Shown here: positions 16,678 through 25,003 of the stretch, in pieces
Layout of the letters: each line of letters starts with the position of its first letter
How positions within the stretch are numbered: the first letter of the stretch is position 1
Assembly (NCBI RefSeq): GCF_900113715.1
Contig: NZ_FOQK01000014.1
Location: 17,026-81,025 of the forward strand
Length of the DNA: 64,000 nt
Origin: Pseudoselenomonas ruminantium
GTDB lineage: Bacteria; Bacillota; Negativicutes; Selenomonadales; Selenomonadaceae
Direction of reading: 5' to 3'
The notes under the pieces: generated by a model
The model's input: only the letters and a program-made list of their open reading frames with translations
What the model was told of the DNA's origin: nothing
Database searches by the model: none
Made by a program: the position numbers and the translations under genes

Positions 16678-18060
16678 ATGGTACAGAAGCAGGAAAAGGC
16701 GGTATTGCCGCGGCTCGTCATAGCTGCGACCCAGTCCGGCTCAGGCAAGACGACAATCGTTACGGGTCTGCTCGCGGCACTGCGGGCGCGCGGGCTGGTG
16801 GTGCAGTCCTTCAAGGTGGGACCGGATTATATCGATCCTGGCTATCACGCCCTGGCCAGTGGCAGGCCGGCACATAATCTGGATACCTGGCTGACGCCAG
16901 CCGAGATCGTACCGGCCTTGTTCGCGGCTGAGGCCGCTGGCGCTGACCTGGCTGTGATTGAGGGCGTCATGGGACTCTACGATGGCGGCCGCCAGGGGGT
17001 GAGCTCGACTGCTGCCATTGCCAAGCTGCTGGACGCACCCGTGCTGCTGGTGATCGATGCCAAATCGATGGGGGCATCGGCGGCGGCGATAGCCCAGGGC
17101 TTCCGTGACTATGATCCGGAAGTGAAGCTGGCAGGTGTCATCCTGAACCGGCTGGGGTCTGACACGCATGAGGCGATGATCCATGAAGCCATGGCTGCTA
17201 TCGGCATCGAGGTCTACGGTGCCCTGCGCCGTGATGATGCGCTGCGGATGCCTGAGCGCCATCTGGGCCTGCTGCCCGTACAGGAAAACGAGGAGCGGCA
17301 GGTTGTGCAGGCAATGGGGCAGGCAATCGGCCGCCAGCTTGACATCGCGGCGATAAGACGGCTGGCGCAGCAGGCGGCACCACTCGCCGTCCCTGGGCTG
17401 GCGGCAGCTGATGCGCCGGAGAAGCGCTGCCGCATCGGCGTGGCACGCGATGAAGCGTTTTCGTTCTATTACCCGACGAGCCTGCAGGTCTTGGAGCGCC
17501 TGGGGGCAGAGCTGGTACCCTTCAGCCCGTTGCACGATACGGCCCTGCCAGCCGTCGATGGCCTGCTGCTCGGCGGCGGATTCCCCGAGATGTTTGCCCC
17601 GCAGCTGGCAGCGAATGCAGCCATGCGCCTGGCAATCCGCCAGCAGGCGGAGGCGGGCATGCCTATCTATGCCGAATGTGGCGGGTATATGTACCTGTTT
17701 GCAGAGCTGCAGGATTTTGCGGGGGACTGCTATCCGATGGCCGGCGTGTTTTCTGGGCGGGCCGTGATGACGAAGAAATTGCAGATGGTCGGCTACGTGA
17801 CGGCTGAGCAGAAATGTGATACGATACTAGGAGAAAAGGGCATGACCCTTAAAGGTCACGAATTCCATTTTTCGCTGGAACAGGAGAACGGGGAGCTGGA
17901 GCGTCCCTTTGCCTTCACGAAGCTGCGCAACGGAGCTGTCTATGCAGCGGGCCAGCAGGCTGGGCAGGCATTGGGCAGCTATCTGCATCTGCACTTTGCC
18001 GGCTGTCCGGCGGCGGCAGCGTCCTTTGTCCGCCGGTGCGAGAAATGGCATGCTAGGTAA
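16678..18060 (+). CDS. cbiA: Cobyrinate a,c-diamide synthase CbiA
   Basis: 460 residues. P-loop IAATQSGSGKTTIVTGLLAALR near the N terminus, FKVGPDYIDPGYHALASGRPAHNLDTW, and the glutaminase nucleophile loop PIYAECGGYMYL; the catalytic histidine lies in LGSYLHLHFAG. It amidates the a and c side chains using glutamine and ATP. ATG 16678 follows GACAGGAGG. The next gene begins 12 bases downstream. Confidence 0.95.
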   Translation: MVQKQEKAVLPRLVIAATQSGSGKTTIVTGLLAALRARGLVVQSFKVGPDYIDPGYHALASGRPAHNLDTWLTPAEIVPALFAAEAAGADLAVIEGVMGLYDGGRQGVSSTAAIAKLLDAPVLLVIDAKSMGASAAAIAQGFRDYDPEVKLAGVILNRLGSDTHEAMIHEAMAAIGIEVYGALRRDDALRMPERHLGLLPVQENEERQVVQAMGQAIGRQLDIAAIRRLAQQAAPLAVPGLAAADAPEKRCRIGVARDEAFSFYYPTSLQVLERLGAELVPFSPLHDTALPAVDGLLLGGGFPEMFAPQLAANAAMRLAIRQQAEAGMPIYAECGGYMYLFAELQDFAGDCYPMAGVFSGRAVMTKKLQMVGYVTAEQKCDTILGEKGMTLKGHEFHFSLEQENGELERPFAFTKLRNGAVYAAGQQAGQALGSYLHLHFAGCPAAAASFVRRCEKWHAR

Positions 18061-18072
18061 GAGGTGGCAGAC

Positions 18073-19140
18073 ATGGAAAAGTTCGAACATGGCGGGAATA
18101 TCTATCGGGAGGACGTGCCTGCTGGTGACTGGCTGGATTTTTCAGCCAATATCAATCCGGCGGGACTGGCACCTTCGGTGCGGGCCGCTTTGCTGGCGGC
18201 AGTAGACGATGTGATAAATTATCCCGATCCCGAGGCAAGGGAACTCAAGGCAGCCTTGGCGGAGCGCTATAACGTGCCCGCGGAGCAGCTCGTGCTGGGA
18301 AATGGTGCGGCAGAGCTTTTTTATCTGTTCCTGCAGACCGTTCGGCCGCGGCGTGTGCTGCTGCCGGTGCCGTCGTTCAGTGAGTATGAGCGGGCGGCGC
18401 TGGCAGCGCGTTGCAAGGTGAGCTGTTTTGCCCTCAGTGCCGAGAATGATTTCCGCATCGATTGGGAGGAGATGCTGGCGGCGCTGCCGGTGACGGACTG
18501 CATCATCCTGGGCAATCCCAACAATCCGACGGGCACGCTGGTGACGCGCAACGAGCTGGTACGCCTGCTGGAGGCGATCAAGGATGGCACGCAGTGGCTG
18601 GTCGTTGACGAGTCCTTCCTGGGTTTCCTGCTCTTTGACAGCCGCTATACGGTGCGCGATTTGGTGGCGGAGTACCCGCGGCTGTTCGTCGTGCAGTCGC
18701 TGACGAAGTTCTATGCCTTGCCGGGGCTGCGTCTGGGCTTTGGCGTAGCGCAGGAAGAGCTGGCTAGGCGCCTCAATGCTGGCAAGGATGTCTGGAATGT
18801 CAACCTTCTCGCGCAGAAGGCGGGGGTGGCGGCGCTGGCGGATACGGAGTATCAGCAGCAGAGCCGCCAGCAGCTCATCGAAGAGATGCAGCGTCTGTAC
18901 AAACGCATCGACGGCCTGCGCGGCATCAAGGCTTTCCAGCCAAGTGTGAACTTCATGCTGCTGGATGTCTCGGGAACGGGGCTCAGCAGCAGTGGATTTA
19001 CGGCAAGATTGCGGGCGCGGGGGATTCTCGTGCGCGATTGTGCCAATTATACAGGCATCGAAGACGATTGTTATGTGCGCATTGCCATCCGCCGGCCGGA
19101 GGAGAACGATCGCCTGCTTGCCGTACTGGAGGAATTTTGA
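18073..19140 (+). CDS. cobD: Threonine-phosphate decarboxylase (PLP-dependent), CobD type
   Basis: 355 residues from ATG 18073, preferred over GTG 18064 because GAGGTGG then fits as ribosome-binding site. The fold-type I aminotransferase features are NPNNPTGTLV, VVDESFLGFL and the PLP lysine region QSLTKFYALPGLRLGFG. The N-terminal EHGGNIYRE and FSANINPAGL distinguish it from histidinol-phosphate aminotransferase. It converts threonine phosphate to aminopropanol phosphate for CbiB. Confidence 0.92.
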   Translation: MEKFEHGGNIYREDVPAGDWLDFSANINPAGLAPSVRAALLAAVDDVINYPDPEARELKAALAERYNVPAEQLVLGNGAAELFYLFLQTVRPRRVLLPVPSFSEYERAALAARCKVSCFALSAENDFRIDWEEMLAALPVTDCIILGNPNNPTGTLVTRNELVRLLEAIKDGTQWLVVDESFLGFLLFDSRYTVRDLVAEYPRLFVVQSLTKFYALPGLRLGFGVAQEELARRLNAGKDVWNVNLLAQKAGVAALADTEYQQQSRQQLIEEMQRLYKRIDGLRGIKAFQPSVNFMLLDVSGTGLSSSGFTARLRARGILVRDCANYTGIEDDCYVRIAIRRPEENDRLLAVLEEF

Positions 19141-19143
19141 TTC

Positions 19144-19761
19144 ATGGTGAAAGTTGTATTCGTCCGTCATGGACAGACGGAATGGAATGTCAGTGGCCGG
19201 TATCAGGGGCAGTCGGATGTGGCCCTGTCGGCGGCGGGACTGGCGCAGGCTGAAAAGCTGGCTGCGGAGTTTCCCGTGGCGAAGCTTGACGCAATCTATG
19301 CCAGCGACCTGGTGCGTGCGCGCGTCACCGCTGAGACGGTGGCGCAGAGATTCGGCTTGCCCGTCCAGCTGGAGCCGGCTTTCCGGGAACTGAGCTTTGG
19401 GGACTGGGAAGGCCTGACCTATGAGGAGATCGTGGCTGCATGGCCCGATGCCATGCGCAACTTCCTGGCGCATCCGGATATCCTGGAGGTGCCTAACGGC
19501 GAGTCGTTCCCCGCTGTGCAGCAGCGGGCGCTGGAACGGCTGCACGAGCTGCTGGCTAAGCATGAAGGCCAGACCATCATGATCGCCGCCCATGGTGCCG
19601 TGCTGCGGACGATGCTGGCGGCGGCGCTGCACATGCCGCTGCAATATCTGTGGAGCATCCGGCAGTTCAACACGGCGGTCAACATCGTGCGTTACGATGC
19701 AGACGGCAATCCGACGGTAGAGTTATTGAACAGCACAGCTCATCTAGGTGAGCTCAGATAA
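19144..19761 (+). CDS. cobC: Alpha-ribazole phosphatase/histidine phosphatase family, CobC
   Basis: 205 residues. The phosphohistidine motif VFVRHGQTEWNVSGRYQGQ starts near residue 4, FRELSFGDWEGLTYEEI carries the conserved glutamate, and IAAHGAVLRTML the second histidine. These match CobC-type phosphatases, which remove the phosphate from alpha-ribazole phosphate or adenosylcobalamin phosphate. The motif set does not separate it from other small histidine phosphatases; operon position makes CobC the best call. Confidence 0.85.
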   Translation: MVKVVFVRHGQTEWNVSGRYQGQSDVALSAAGLAQAEKLAAEFPVAKLDAIYASDLVRARVTAETVAQRFGLPVQLEPAFRELSFGDWEGLTYEEIVAAWPDAMRNFLAHPDILEVPNGESFPAVQQRALERLHELLAKHEGQTIMIAAHGAVLRTMLAAALHMPLQYLWSIRQFNTAVNIVRYDADGNPTVELLNSTAHLGELR

Positions 19762-19779
19762 AAGGAAGAAGGTTTGGAC

Positions 19780-20703
19780 ATGAAGGTTTTAGTGACAGGC
19801 GGAGCAGGGTTCATCGGTTCCCATTTGGTGCGGCAGCTGCTGGCTGCAGGCAATGAAGTCACCGTGCTTGACAATGTCAGCACGGGCGACTGGGGACACT
19901 TGCCAGCAGGCTGCGAGGAGTGGGAGATGGACATCCGCTCGCAGGAGATCATCCCGCGCATCATGAAGGCGCGCTTTGATGCCATCGTGCATCTGGCTGC
20001 CCAGACGATGGTCAACGTCTCGATCGATGATCCGGCGTTCGATGCGATGCAGAATGTCGTCGGCACCGTGAATGTGCTGGAGGCTGCCCGCAAGAGCGAG
20101 GTCGGCCGTGTCATCTTTGCTTCGACTGCTGCCGGCTATGGCGACGTGGCGGAAACAGAGCTGCCCATCAAGGAGCAGCAGGCACTGCAGCCGATGTCCT
20201 TCTATGGGCTCAGCAAGGTGACGGTGGAGAAGTATCTGGCGATGTACAAGGAAGTCTTTGGCCTGGATTATGTTGCGCTGCGCTTTGCCAACGTCTATGG
20301 TGAGCGCCAGGGAGATACGGGCGAGGGCGGTGTCATCAGCATCTTCGCGAAGCGGGTCGCGGCCGGCAAGGGCATTACGATCTATGGTGACGGTGAGCAG
20401 ACGCGTGACTTCATCTATGCGGGGGATATCGCTGCGGGCATCTGCGCGGCCCTGGCAACGGAGAATGTCAATGCGGTCTATAACCTGAGCACCAGCACAG
20501 AGACCAGCCTCAACGAGCTTGTGAAGATCATGGAGGATATCACCTGGAAGAAGGTCGATGTGTCCTACGGTGCTGTCCGCACGGGGGACATCCGCCGCTC
20601 GGTGCTGGATAACAGCATGGCTGTCCAGAATCTTGGCTGGAAGCCGCAGACGAGCCTCAAGAAGGGCCTCAAGAACACCATCGGCTATTTCAAGGGGGAA
20701 TGA
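19780..20703 (+). CDS. NAD-dependent epimerase/dehydratase (UDP-glucose 4-epimerase-like)
   Basis: 307 residues of the extended short-chain dehydrogenase family. NAD loop VLVTGGAGFIGSHLVRQLLAAG at the N terminus, YxxxK as YGLSKVTVEKY, and the substrate motif RFANVYGERQ. It probably epimerises or modifies a UDP-sugar, as GalE does; specificity is not readable. ATG 19780 is preferred to TTG 19774, with AAGGAAGAAGG upstream. It is the last gene of the cobalamin transcript by spacing, though its function is unrelated to B12. Confidence 0.85.
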   Translation: MKVLVTGGAGFIGSHLVRQLLAAGNEVTVLDNVSTGDWGHLPAGCEEWEMDIRSQEIIPRIMKARFDAIVHLAAQTMVNVSIDDPAFDAMQNVVGTVNVLEAARKSEVGRVIFASTAAGYGDVAETELPIKEQQALQPMSFYGLSKVTVEKYLAMYKEVFGLDYVALRFANVYGERQGDTGEGGVISIFAKRVAAGKGITIYGDGEQTRDFIYAGDIAAGICAALATENVNAVYNLSTSTETSLNELVKIMEDITWKKVDVSYGAVRTGDIRRSVLDNSMAVQNLGWKPQTSLKKGLKNTIGYFKGE

Positions 20704-20704
20704 T

Positions 20705-20743
20705 GCTTATCCACAGGATCGCTGTGAATAAGCTGGCATTTTT
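20705..20743 (+). terminator. Probable terminator of the cobalamin/epimerase operon
   Basis: GCTTATCCACAG pairs with CTGTGAATAAGC (one mismatch) around a five-base loop, followed by a weak TTTTT run at 20739-20743. Confidence 0.55.
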
Positions 20744-20766
20744 CTCGGAGAAAATGTAAAAAATCC

Positions 20767-20795
20767 CTTGACTTGTTGCGTTTTTATGAGTAGAA
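20767..20795 (+). promoter_or_regulatory. Promoter of rplM-rpsI
   Basis: -35 TTGACT at 20767-20772, 17-base spacer, -10 TAGAAT at 20790-20795. Transcription would start near 20802, leaving a leader of about 100 bases. Confidence 0.7.
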
Positions 20796-20801
20796 TATTT
20801 C

Positions 20802-20895
20802 TATGTGATGTTACGGACTCAGGCATCCATTAGCCCCGGAAGCCGTTTTCGAGAGCGTCATATACCGATAAAATAAGAATTGAAATCATTAGGGG
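20802..20895 (+). ncRNA. Probable ribosomal protein L13 leader
   Basis: The leader between promoter and rplM contains a GC-rich, structured stretch (CAGGCATCCATTAGCCCCGG then AAGCCGTTTTCGAGAGCG) unlike the AT-rich flanks. Its position fits the L13 leader of Firmicutes, an autoregulatory RNA. Naming rests on position and a remembered pattern; I have not matched it to a covariance model. Confidence 0.45.
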
Positions 20896-20904
20896 GGAAA
20901 TCGC

Positions 20905-21345
20905 ATGAAGACAACGTTTATGGCAAATGCATCCAATATCGAGCGCAAATGGTATGTTGTAGACGCTGAAGGCCAGACTGTCGGCCGCCTCGCAGCTGAA
21001 GTCGCAAAAGTTCTTCGCGGTAAAAATAAACCGACCTTTACTCCGCACGTTGATACGGGTGATTACGTCATCGTCATCAATGCAGAGAAAGTAAAATTCA
21101 CGGGTAAGAAACTGACGGACAAGACCTACTTCCGTCATTCCGGTTACCAGGGTGGCACGACGTTCACGTCCGCTGGCCTGATGCTCGAGAAGTTCCCGGA
21201 GCGCGTTCTGGAGCACGCTATCAAAGGCATGCTGCCGCACAACCGCCTCGGTGCTCAGATGTACCGCAAGCTCAGCGTTTACGCTGGCAGCGAGCATCCG
21301 CATGCAGCTCAGAAGCCGGAAAAGCTTGAGCTGAACATTCGCTAA
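20905..21345 (+). CDS. rplM: 50S ribosomal protein L13
   Basis: 146 residues. The N terminus [30 protein letters not shown] and the C-terminal [21 protein letters not shown] are typical of L13, an early assembly protein of the large subunit. A strong AGGGGGGAAA precedes the ATG. It is paired with rpsI 24 bases downstream, the usual arrangement. Confidence 0.98.
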   Translation: MKTTFMANASNIERKWYVVDAEGQTVGRLAAEVAKVLRGKNKPTFTPHVDTGDYVIVINAEKVKFTGKKLTDKTYFRHSGYQGGTTFTSAGLMLEKFPERVLEHAIKGMLPHNRLGAQMYRKLSVYAGSEHPHAAQKPEKLELNIR

Positions 21346-21369
21346 TCTGGAAAGGGAGGAACATTCTAC

Positions 21370-21762
21370 ATGGCACAAGTAAGCTACTACGGCACTGGCC
21401 GCAGAAAATCTTCCGTTGCCCGTGTTCGTCTGGTTCCGGGCGAAGGCAAAGTTACGATCAATGGTCGTAGCATGGAAGAGTATTTTGGTCTGAAGACTCT
21501 CGAACTCATCGTTCGTCAGCCGCTCAACCTTACGGAGACTGTTGACAAGTATGACGTCATCGCAAACGTTGCAGGTGGCGGTGTAACTGGTCAGGCAGGC
21601 GCCATCCGTCACGGTATCACCCGTGCACTCATGGAGATGGATGCTGATCTTCGTCCGGCCCTCAAGAAGGCTGGTTTCGTAACGCGTGACCCGCGTGAGA
21701 AAGAGCGCCGTAAATACGGTCTCAAGAAAGCTCGTAAGGCTTCCCAGTTCTCGAAACGTTGA
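21370..21762 (+). CDS. rpsI: 30S ribosomal protein S9
   Basis: 130 residues ending in the invariant [12 protein letters not shown] tail that reaches the P-site t[30 protein letters not shown] and [19 protein letters not shown] are conserved blocks. Preceded by GGGAGGAAC. A terminator follows 21 bases after the stop. Confidence 0.98.
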   Translation: MAQVSYYGTGRRKSSVARVRLVPGEGKVTINGRSMEEYFGLKTLELIVRQPLNLTETVDKYDVIANVAGGGVTGQAGAIRHGITRALMEMDADLRPALKKAGFVTRDPREKERRKYGLKKARKASQFSKR

Positions 21763-21783
21763 TCCGTTTTATACGAACAATAT

Positions 21784-21812
21784 ATCCGCAGCTTCGGCTG
21801 CGGATTTTTTTT
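21784..21812 (+). terminator. Terminator of rplM-rpsI
   Basis: Perfect nine-pair stem ATCCGCAGC-TTCG-GCTGCGGAT with a stable tetraloop, followed by a run of Ts. Confidence 0.9.
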
Positions 21813-21822
21813 GTCGCGGGGC

Positions 21823-21862
21823 AAAAAAAGAACCAGCAAGCGTACTTGCTGGTTCTTTTTTG
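21823..21862. terminator. Bidirectional terminator
   Basis: AAGAACCAGCAAG-CGTA-CTTGCTGGTTCTT flanked by A and T runs of seven bases, so it can work on both strands. It would end the minus-strand gene at 21880-22086 and back up the rpsI terminator. Confidence 0.85.
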
Positions 21863-21879
21863 CTGTTGATGATTGCTGC

Positions 21880-22086
21880 TTACTTTTTCAGCGCCTCTTT
21901 GAGGATTTCCGTCAGGGCTTTCTGTGAGATACGCATCATGTCAGAGAGCAGAGCGTTGTACAGATCGCCACCGTCCGTTACGCCACGGCCATTTTCCGTG
22001 ATGAAGAATTTTTTCGGATGATCTTCTGCTTTGTAGGCCTCGTCAAGTTTTTCCTGGACAAGTTTCTCAATTTCCTGTTCTGTCAT
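21880..22086 (-). CDS. Small acidic/basic helical protein, unknown
   Basis: 68 residues, MTEQEIEKLVQEKLDEAYKAED at the start and ISQKALTEILKEALKK at the end; no cysteines, no membrane segment, two amphipathic helices likely with a GRGVTDGGDLYNALL middle. I do not recognise a family. ATG 22086 is chosen over GTG 22095 because AAGAGGTG then sits six bases before it. Single gene, own terminator. Good ribosome-binding site and terminator argue that it is real. Confidence 0.65.
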   Translation of the reverse strand: MTEQEIEKLVQEKLDEAYKAEDHPKKFFITENGRGVTDGGDLYNALLSDMMRISQKALTEILKEALKK

Positions 22087-22325
22087 TAAAGACACCTCTT
22101 TCCTAAAATCTAAATATATTATACGACATTGTGTGATGTTTTTCCTTGTTTTTTCTAAAAATAAATGAAATTAATCTTTTCAGCTGCTTTCCATTGAATT
22201 TGAATCACAATTTAATTGCTACTTAAAACTAATTTAAATACAAGCCCTTATACTGTAACCATAGCAAGCAACCGAAGCAAGGCTGTTTGCCTGGAGCAAG
22301 CGAGTACAGAAAGGTGATGGATAAT
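22087..22325. other. AT-rich divergent intergenic region
   Basis: No gene seen. It should hold promoters for both flanking genes: TATAAT on the minus strand near 22115-22120, and TATACT near 22250 on the plus strand, both with poor -35 boxes. GCAAGC/GCAAGG words recur at about 22265-22300. No clear regulator site. Confidence 0.4.
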
Positions 22326-23060
22326 ATGAAAAGCATGAAGAAAAAACTGTTAGCAGGTGTAGTGGCCGGTGCGGTCCTTACGGGGGTAGGCCTCAATGCG
22401 ACGAGCGTGAAGGCTGCTGAGAACATGCAGCGCCAGACGCCGCCGCCGATGCATCAGCAGGGACAGATGGGACAGCATCCGCCGGTCCAGATGAGTGCGG
22501 ATGAAGCAGCGAAGAACATCCATGAAACGTTTGGCGTCGATGAGGCTGAGGTAAAGGCAGCCATCACGGCGCACAAGGATTTCCGCGATATCGGCCAGGC
22601 AGCGATGCTCTCCAAGATCAGTGGCAAATCCTTCAAGGATGTGCTGGGCATGAAGACCGAGAAGAACAACTGGCCGGAGATCGGCAAGAGCCTTGGCGTG
22701 ACGCGCGAGCAGGTGGAGACGCAGATGCTCACGATGCAGGCCATGCACATCGAGAAGAAAGCGAATATCGGCAAGGACAGAGTCCTGGCGCTGCTCAAGA
22801 ACGGCTACCAGGCACGGGACATCGAGTGTGCGGGTCTGCTGGCCAAGGCTGCGGGCAAGGACGTACAGGCTGTCCTGGACATGAAGAAGATCAACAATCG
22901 TTGGACGGACGTTGCTGCGGAGCTGGGTGTGGACAAGAACGTGCTCAGACCTGAGAAAGGGGCACGCCCAGGCCATGGACCGCAGGGCGGCCCGCCGGCC
23001 GAGGGCATGATGGGAGCTCCGGACGGTGCGCCTCAGGGCGAGCCGCAGCCGGCTGAATGA
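22326..23060 (+). CDS. Secreted protein with two tandem helical repeats, unknown
   Basis: 244 residues from ATG 22326 (AAAGGTG upstream; ATG 22317 is also possible). The signal peptide MKSMKKKLLAGVVAGAVLTGVGLNATSVKA is likely cut after VKA. Two units follow: the first runs from FGVDEAEVKAAI to IGKSLGVTREQV; the second from DRVLALLKNGYQARDIECAG to VAAELGVDKNVL. Each has a ...AAMLSKISGKSFKDVLGMK / AGLLAKAAGKDVQAVLDMK core, then a W followed by ELGV-type segment. The tail is rich in Pro, Gly and Gln. Probably an extracytoplasmic protein; function unknown. Confidence 0.75.
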   Translation: MKSMKKKLLAGVVAGAVLTGVGLNATSVKAAENMQRQTPPPMHQQGQMGQHPPVQMSADEAAKNIHETFGVDEAEVKAAITAHKDFRDIGQAAMLSKISGKSFKDVLGMKTEKNNWPEIGKSLGVTREQVETQMLTMQAMHIEKKANIGKDRVLALLKNGYQARDIECAGLLAKAAGKDVQAVLDMKKINNRWTDVAAELGVDKNVLRPEKGARPGHGPQGGPPAEGMMGAPDGAPQGEPQPAE

Positions 23061-23075
23061 TTGCATATGGTATGG

Positions 23076-23107
23076 CTGTCACACGCTTCTGCGTGTGGCA
23101 GTTTTTT
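23076..23107 (+). terminator. Terminator of the secreted repeat protein gene
   Basis: CTGTCACACGC-TTCT-GCGTGTGGCAG followed by TTTTTT; an 11-pair stem with one wobble. Confidence 0.88.
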
Positions 23108-23179
23108 GTTTGGAAGCATCGTTCTATACGTTAATGGAATAATGTCTGCATTTTTTTGCTGAAAAATGTAAAATATGTA

Positions 23180-23208
23180 TTGACAAGAAAAACAAAAGCG
23201 TGTAGTAT
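23180..23208 (+). promoter_or_regulatory. Promoter of the trp operon
   Basis: -35 TTGACA at 23180-23185, 17-base spacer, -10 TAGTAT at 23203-23208. It drives the T-box leader. Confidence 0.75.
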
Positions 23209-23213
23209 ATGAA

Positions 23214-23543
23214 ACATCGACGGGTTAACAACTTTACAGTCGATAACAAAGATAAATCGGCGAACGGGAAATAGTAGGAATGCAGGTCGCTGTCAAGCGA
23301 GCCGGAGACTGGGGAACCAGTGGTGTGAAGTCCGGTCAGCGAGGTGTTTTGAATGGTCCCGCGAGAGTCCACCGAAAACAGCCTGGGCTGTAAGTAGGCT
23401 GGAACGGCTGCCTCCGTTAACGGGCTACGGCATCGGCTCTTTGGGCCTGCGCCGGAATGAGGTGCGTCTTTGACGTATGAAAACGGGTGGTACCGCGAAG
23501 TAGATTCGCCCCGACTGGATTTTTCCAGCCGGGGCTTTTGTAT
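23214..23543 (+). ncRNA. T-box riboswitch (tryptophan), leader of the trp operon
   Basis: The hallmark T-box TGGTACCGCG lies at 23487-23496, followed by a terminator hairpin (GCCCCGACTGG paired with CCAGCCGGGGC, 23508-23535) and a T run. About 270 bases of structured stem I-III sequence precede it, including AGTAGGAATG and GAAGTCCGG stretches typical of stem I. TGG at 23354-23356, in the loop GAATGGTCCC, is a candidate specifier codon for uncharged tRNA-Trp. Uncharged tRNA would stabilise the antiterminator and turn on trpFCBA. Specifier identity is inferred from position and operon content. Confidence 0.9.
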
Positions 23544-23563
23544 TACATATAGGGGATGAGCAG

Positions 23564-24193
23564 ATGAAGGTAAAGATGTGTGGGATGAAATCGTTGCTGG
23601 CAGCCAAGGTTGCCGAGGAAGCCGGAGCAGATTTCATCGGGTTTATTTTCTGGCCGCAGAGCCATCGTTATATTGAGCCGGAACATGCAGCCGTCATCGC
23701 CGGGCAGTTGCAGCAGGCTTGGAAGACAGGCGTCTTCGTCGATGAGGATATCGAGAAGGTCAACGAGATTGTCCAGCAGGTACATCTTGACTTCGTCCAG
23801 CTCCATGGACATGAGAACGCGGCTTATGCCCGCAAGGTGCAATGTCCCGTGATCAAGGCGTTCCATTACGATGATGGATTCAGTGCGCAGGCAGCCAATG
23901 AGTTCCCTGCCGAAATGATCTTGATCGATACTTACCGTCCGGGGCAGCCGGGGGGTACGGGGGAAACCTTTGACTGGCGGGATGCCGCGGAAGAGATAGC
24001 CAAAGTGGAGAAACCCGTGCTGATTGCCGGTGGCATCAATACGGGGAATCTGCGGACGGTGGCGCGTATCTTTCATCCGTATGGTGTGGATGTATCGGGC
24101 GGTCTCGAGGAGAACAAGGAGAAATCAATCAGCAAGATACAGGCTTTCATGCGTCGCGTACGGAGCCTGCCACGCGGGAGGAAACGTCATTGA
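23564..24193 (+). CDS. trpF: Phosphoribosylanthranilate isomerase
   Basis: 209 residues. KMCGMKSLLAAKVAEEAGADFIGFIFWPQSHRYI is the N-terminal catalytic segment (with the active cysteine), and PVLIAGGINTGNL plus GVDVSGGLEENKEKS are the phosphate-binding loops of this TIM barrel. It carries out the Amadori rearrangement in tryptophan synthesis. AGGGGATGAG precedes ATG 23564. First coding gene after the T-box, an unusual lead position for trpF. The stop overlaps the trpC start. Confidence 0.95.
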   Translation: MKVKMCGMKSLLAAKVAEEAGADFIGFIFWPQSHRYIEPEHAAVIAGQLQQAWKTGVFVDEDIEKVNEIVQQVHLDFVQLHGHENAAYARKVQCPVIKAFHYDDGFSAQAANEFPAEMILIDTYRPGQPGGTGETFDWRDAAEEIAKVEKPVLIAGGINTGNLRTVARIFHPYGVDVSGGLEENKEKSISKIQAFMRRVRSLPRGRKRH

Positions 24194-24990
24194 AAGATAT
24201 TTTAGGCGAAATTGTCGAAAAGAAAAAAGCTATCGTAGCTGAGGCCAAGCGGAAAATGCCCCTGGCGGAAGTGAAGGCACGCATGCAGCCGGGGACATTC
24301 CGCATGAGCAAGGTCTTCAAGAAAGATGCATGGAATCTCATTGCAGAGTGCAAGCTCCAGTCGCCAGCCAAGGGGCGGCTGAACCAGACGCACACGGTGG
24401 AGCAGCTGGCGGCTATCTATGCAGCCAACGGTGCCAGTATGCTATCCGTGCATACGGATCCCCATTTCCTGGGGTGCAATGAAGATTTCTGCAAGGTGCG
24501 CAAGCTCGTGGAGCTGCCACTGCTGCGCAAGGACTTTGTCATCGATGACTATCAGTTGTATGAGGCGCGGATGCTGGGGGCCGATGCTGTGCTGCTGATT
24601 GCCCGCATCCTGTCCCCAGAACAGCTCAAGGAATATCTCTATACGGCTTGGAGCCTGGGCATGGATGCGCTGGTCGAGGTGCATGATGAGGCGGATATGG
24701 CCGCAGCCCTGACGACACCGGCAGAATTCATCGGTATCAACAACCGCAACCTCAAGACCTTCACGACGTCGATCGAGCAGACGCTGCAGCTTCTGCCCTA
24801 TGCCGACAAGGAACGGGTGCTGATCAGCGAAAGCGGCGTGCTTTGTGCAGACGATGCCAGGGTATTGCGTGAGGCTGGCTGCGATGGCATCCTGGTCGGT
24901 GAAGGCTTGGTGAGGGCTGGTGATATCGGTGCGATGACGAATGCGCTGGCGGATATCGATGCAGGCAATGACAGGAAAATGATGGCATAA
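24190..24990 (+). CDS. trpC: Indole-3-glycerol phosphate synthase
   Basis: 266 residues, starting with TTG 24190 behind GGGAGGAAACG. N-terminal [19 protein letters not shown], the [14 protein letters not shown] catalytic lysine loop (the usual KKASPSKG varies here to KLQSPAKG), [12 protein letters not shown], and [10 protein letters not shown] are all present. It closes the indole ring. The TTG start overlaps the trpF stop (TTGA), giving coupling. Confidence 0.95.
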   Translation: MKDILGEIVEKKKAIVAEAKRKMPLAEVKARMQPGTFRMSKVFKKDAWNLIAECKLQSPAKGRLNQTHTVEQLAAIYAANGASMLSVHTDPHFLGCNEDFCKVRKLVELPLLRKDFVIDDYQLYEARMLGADAVLLIARILSPEQLKEYLYTAWSLGMDALVEVHDEADMAAALTTPAEFIGINNRNLKTFTTSIEQTLQLLPYADKERVLISESGVLCADDARVLREAGCDGILVGEGLVRAGDIGAMTNALADIDAGNDRKMMA

Positions 24991-25003
24991 GGAGATAGAC
25001 AGA

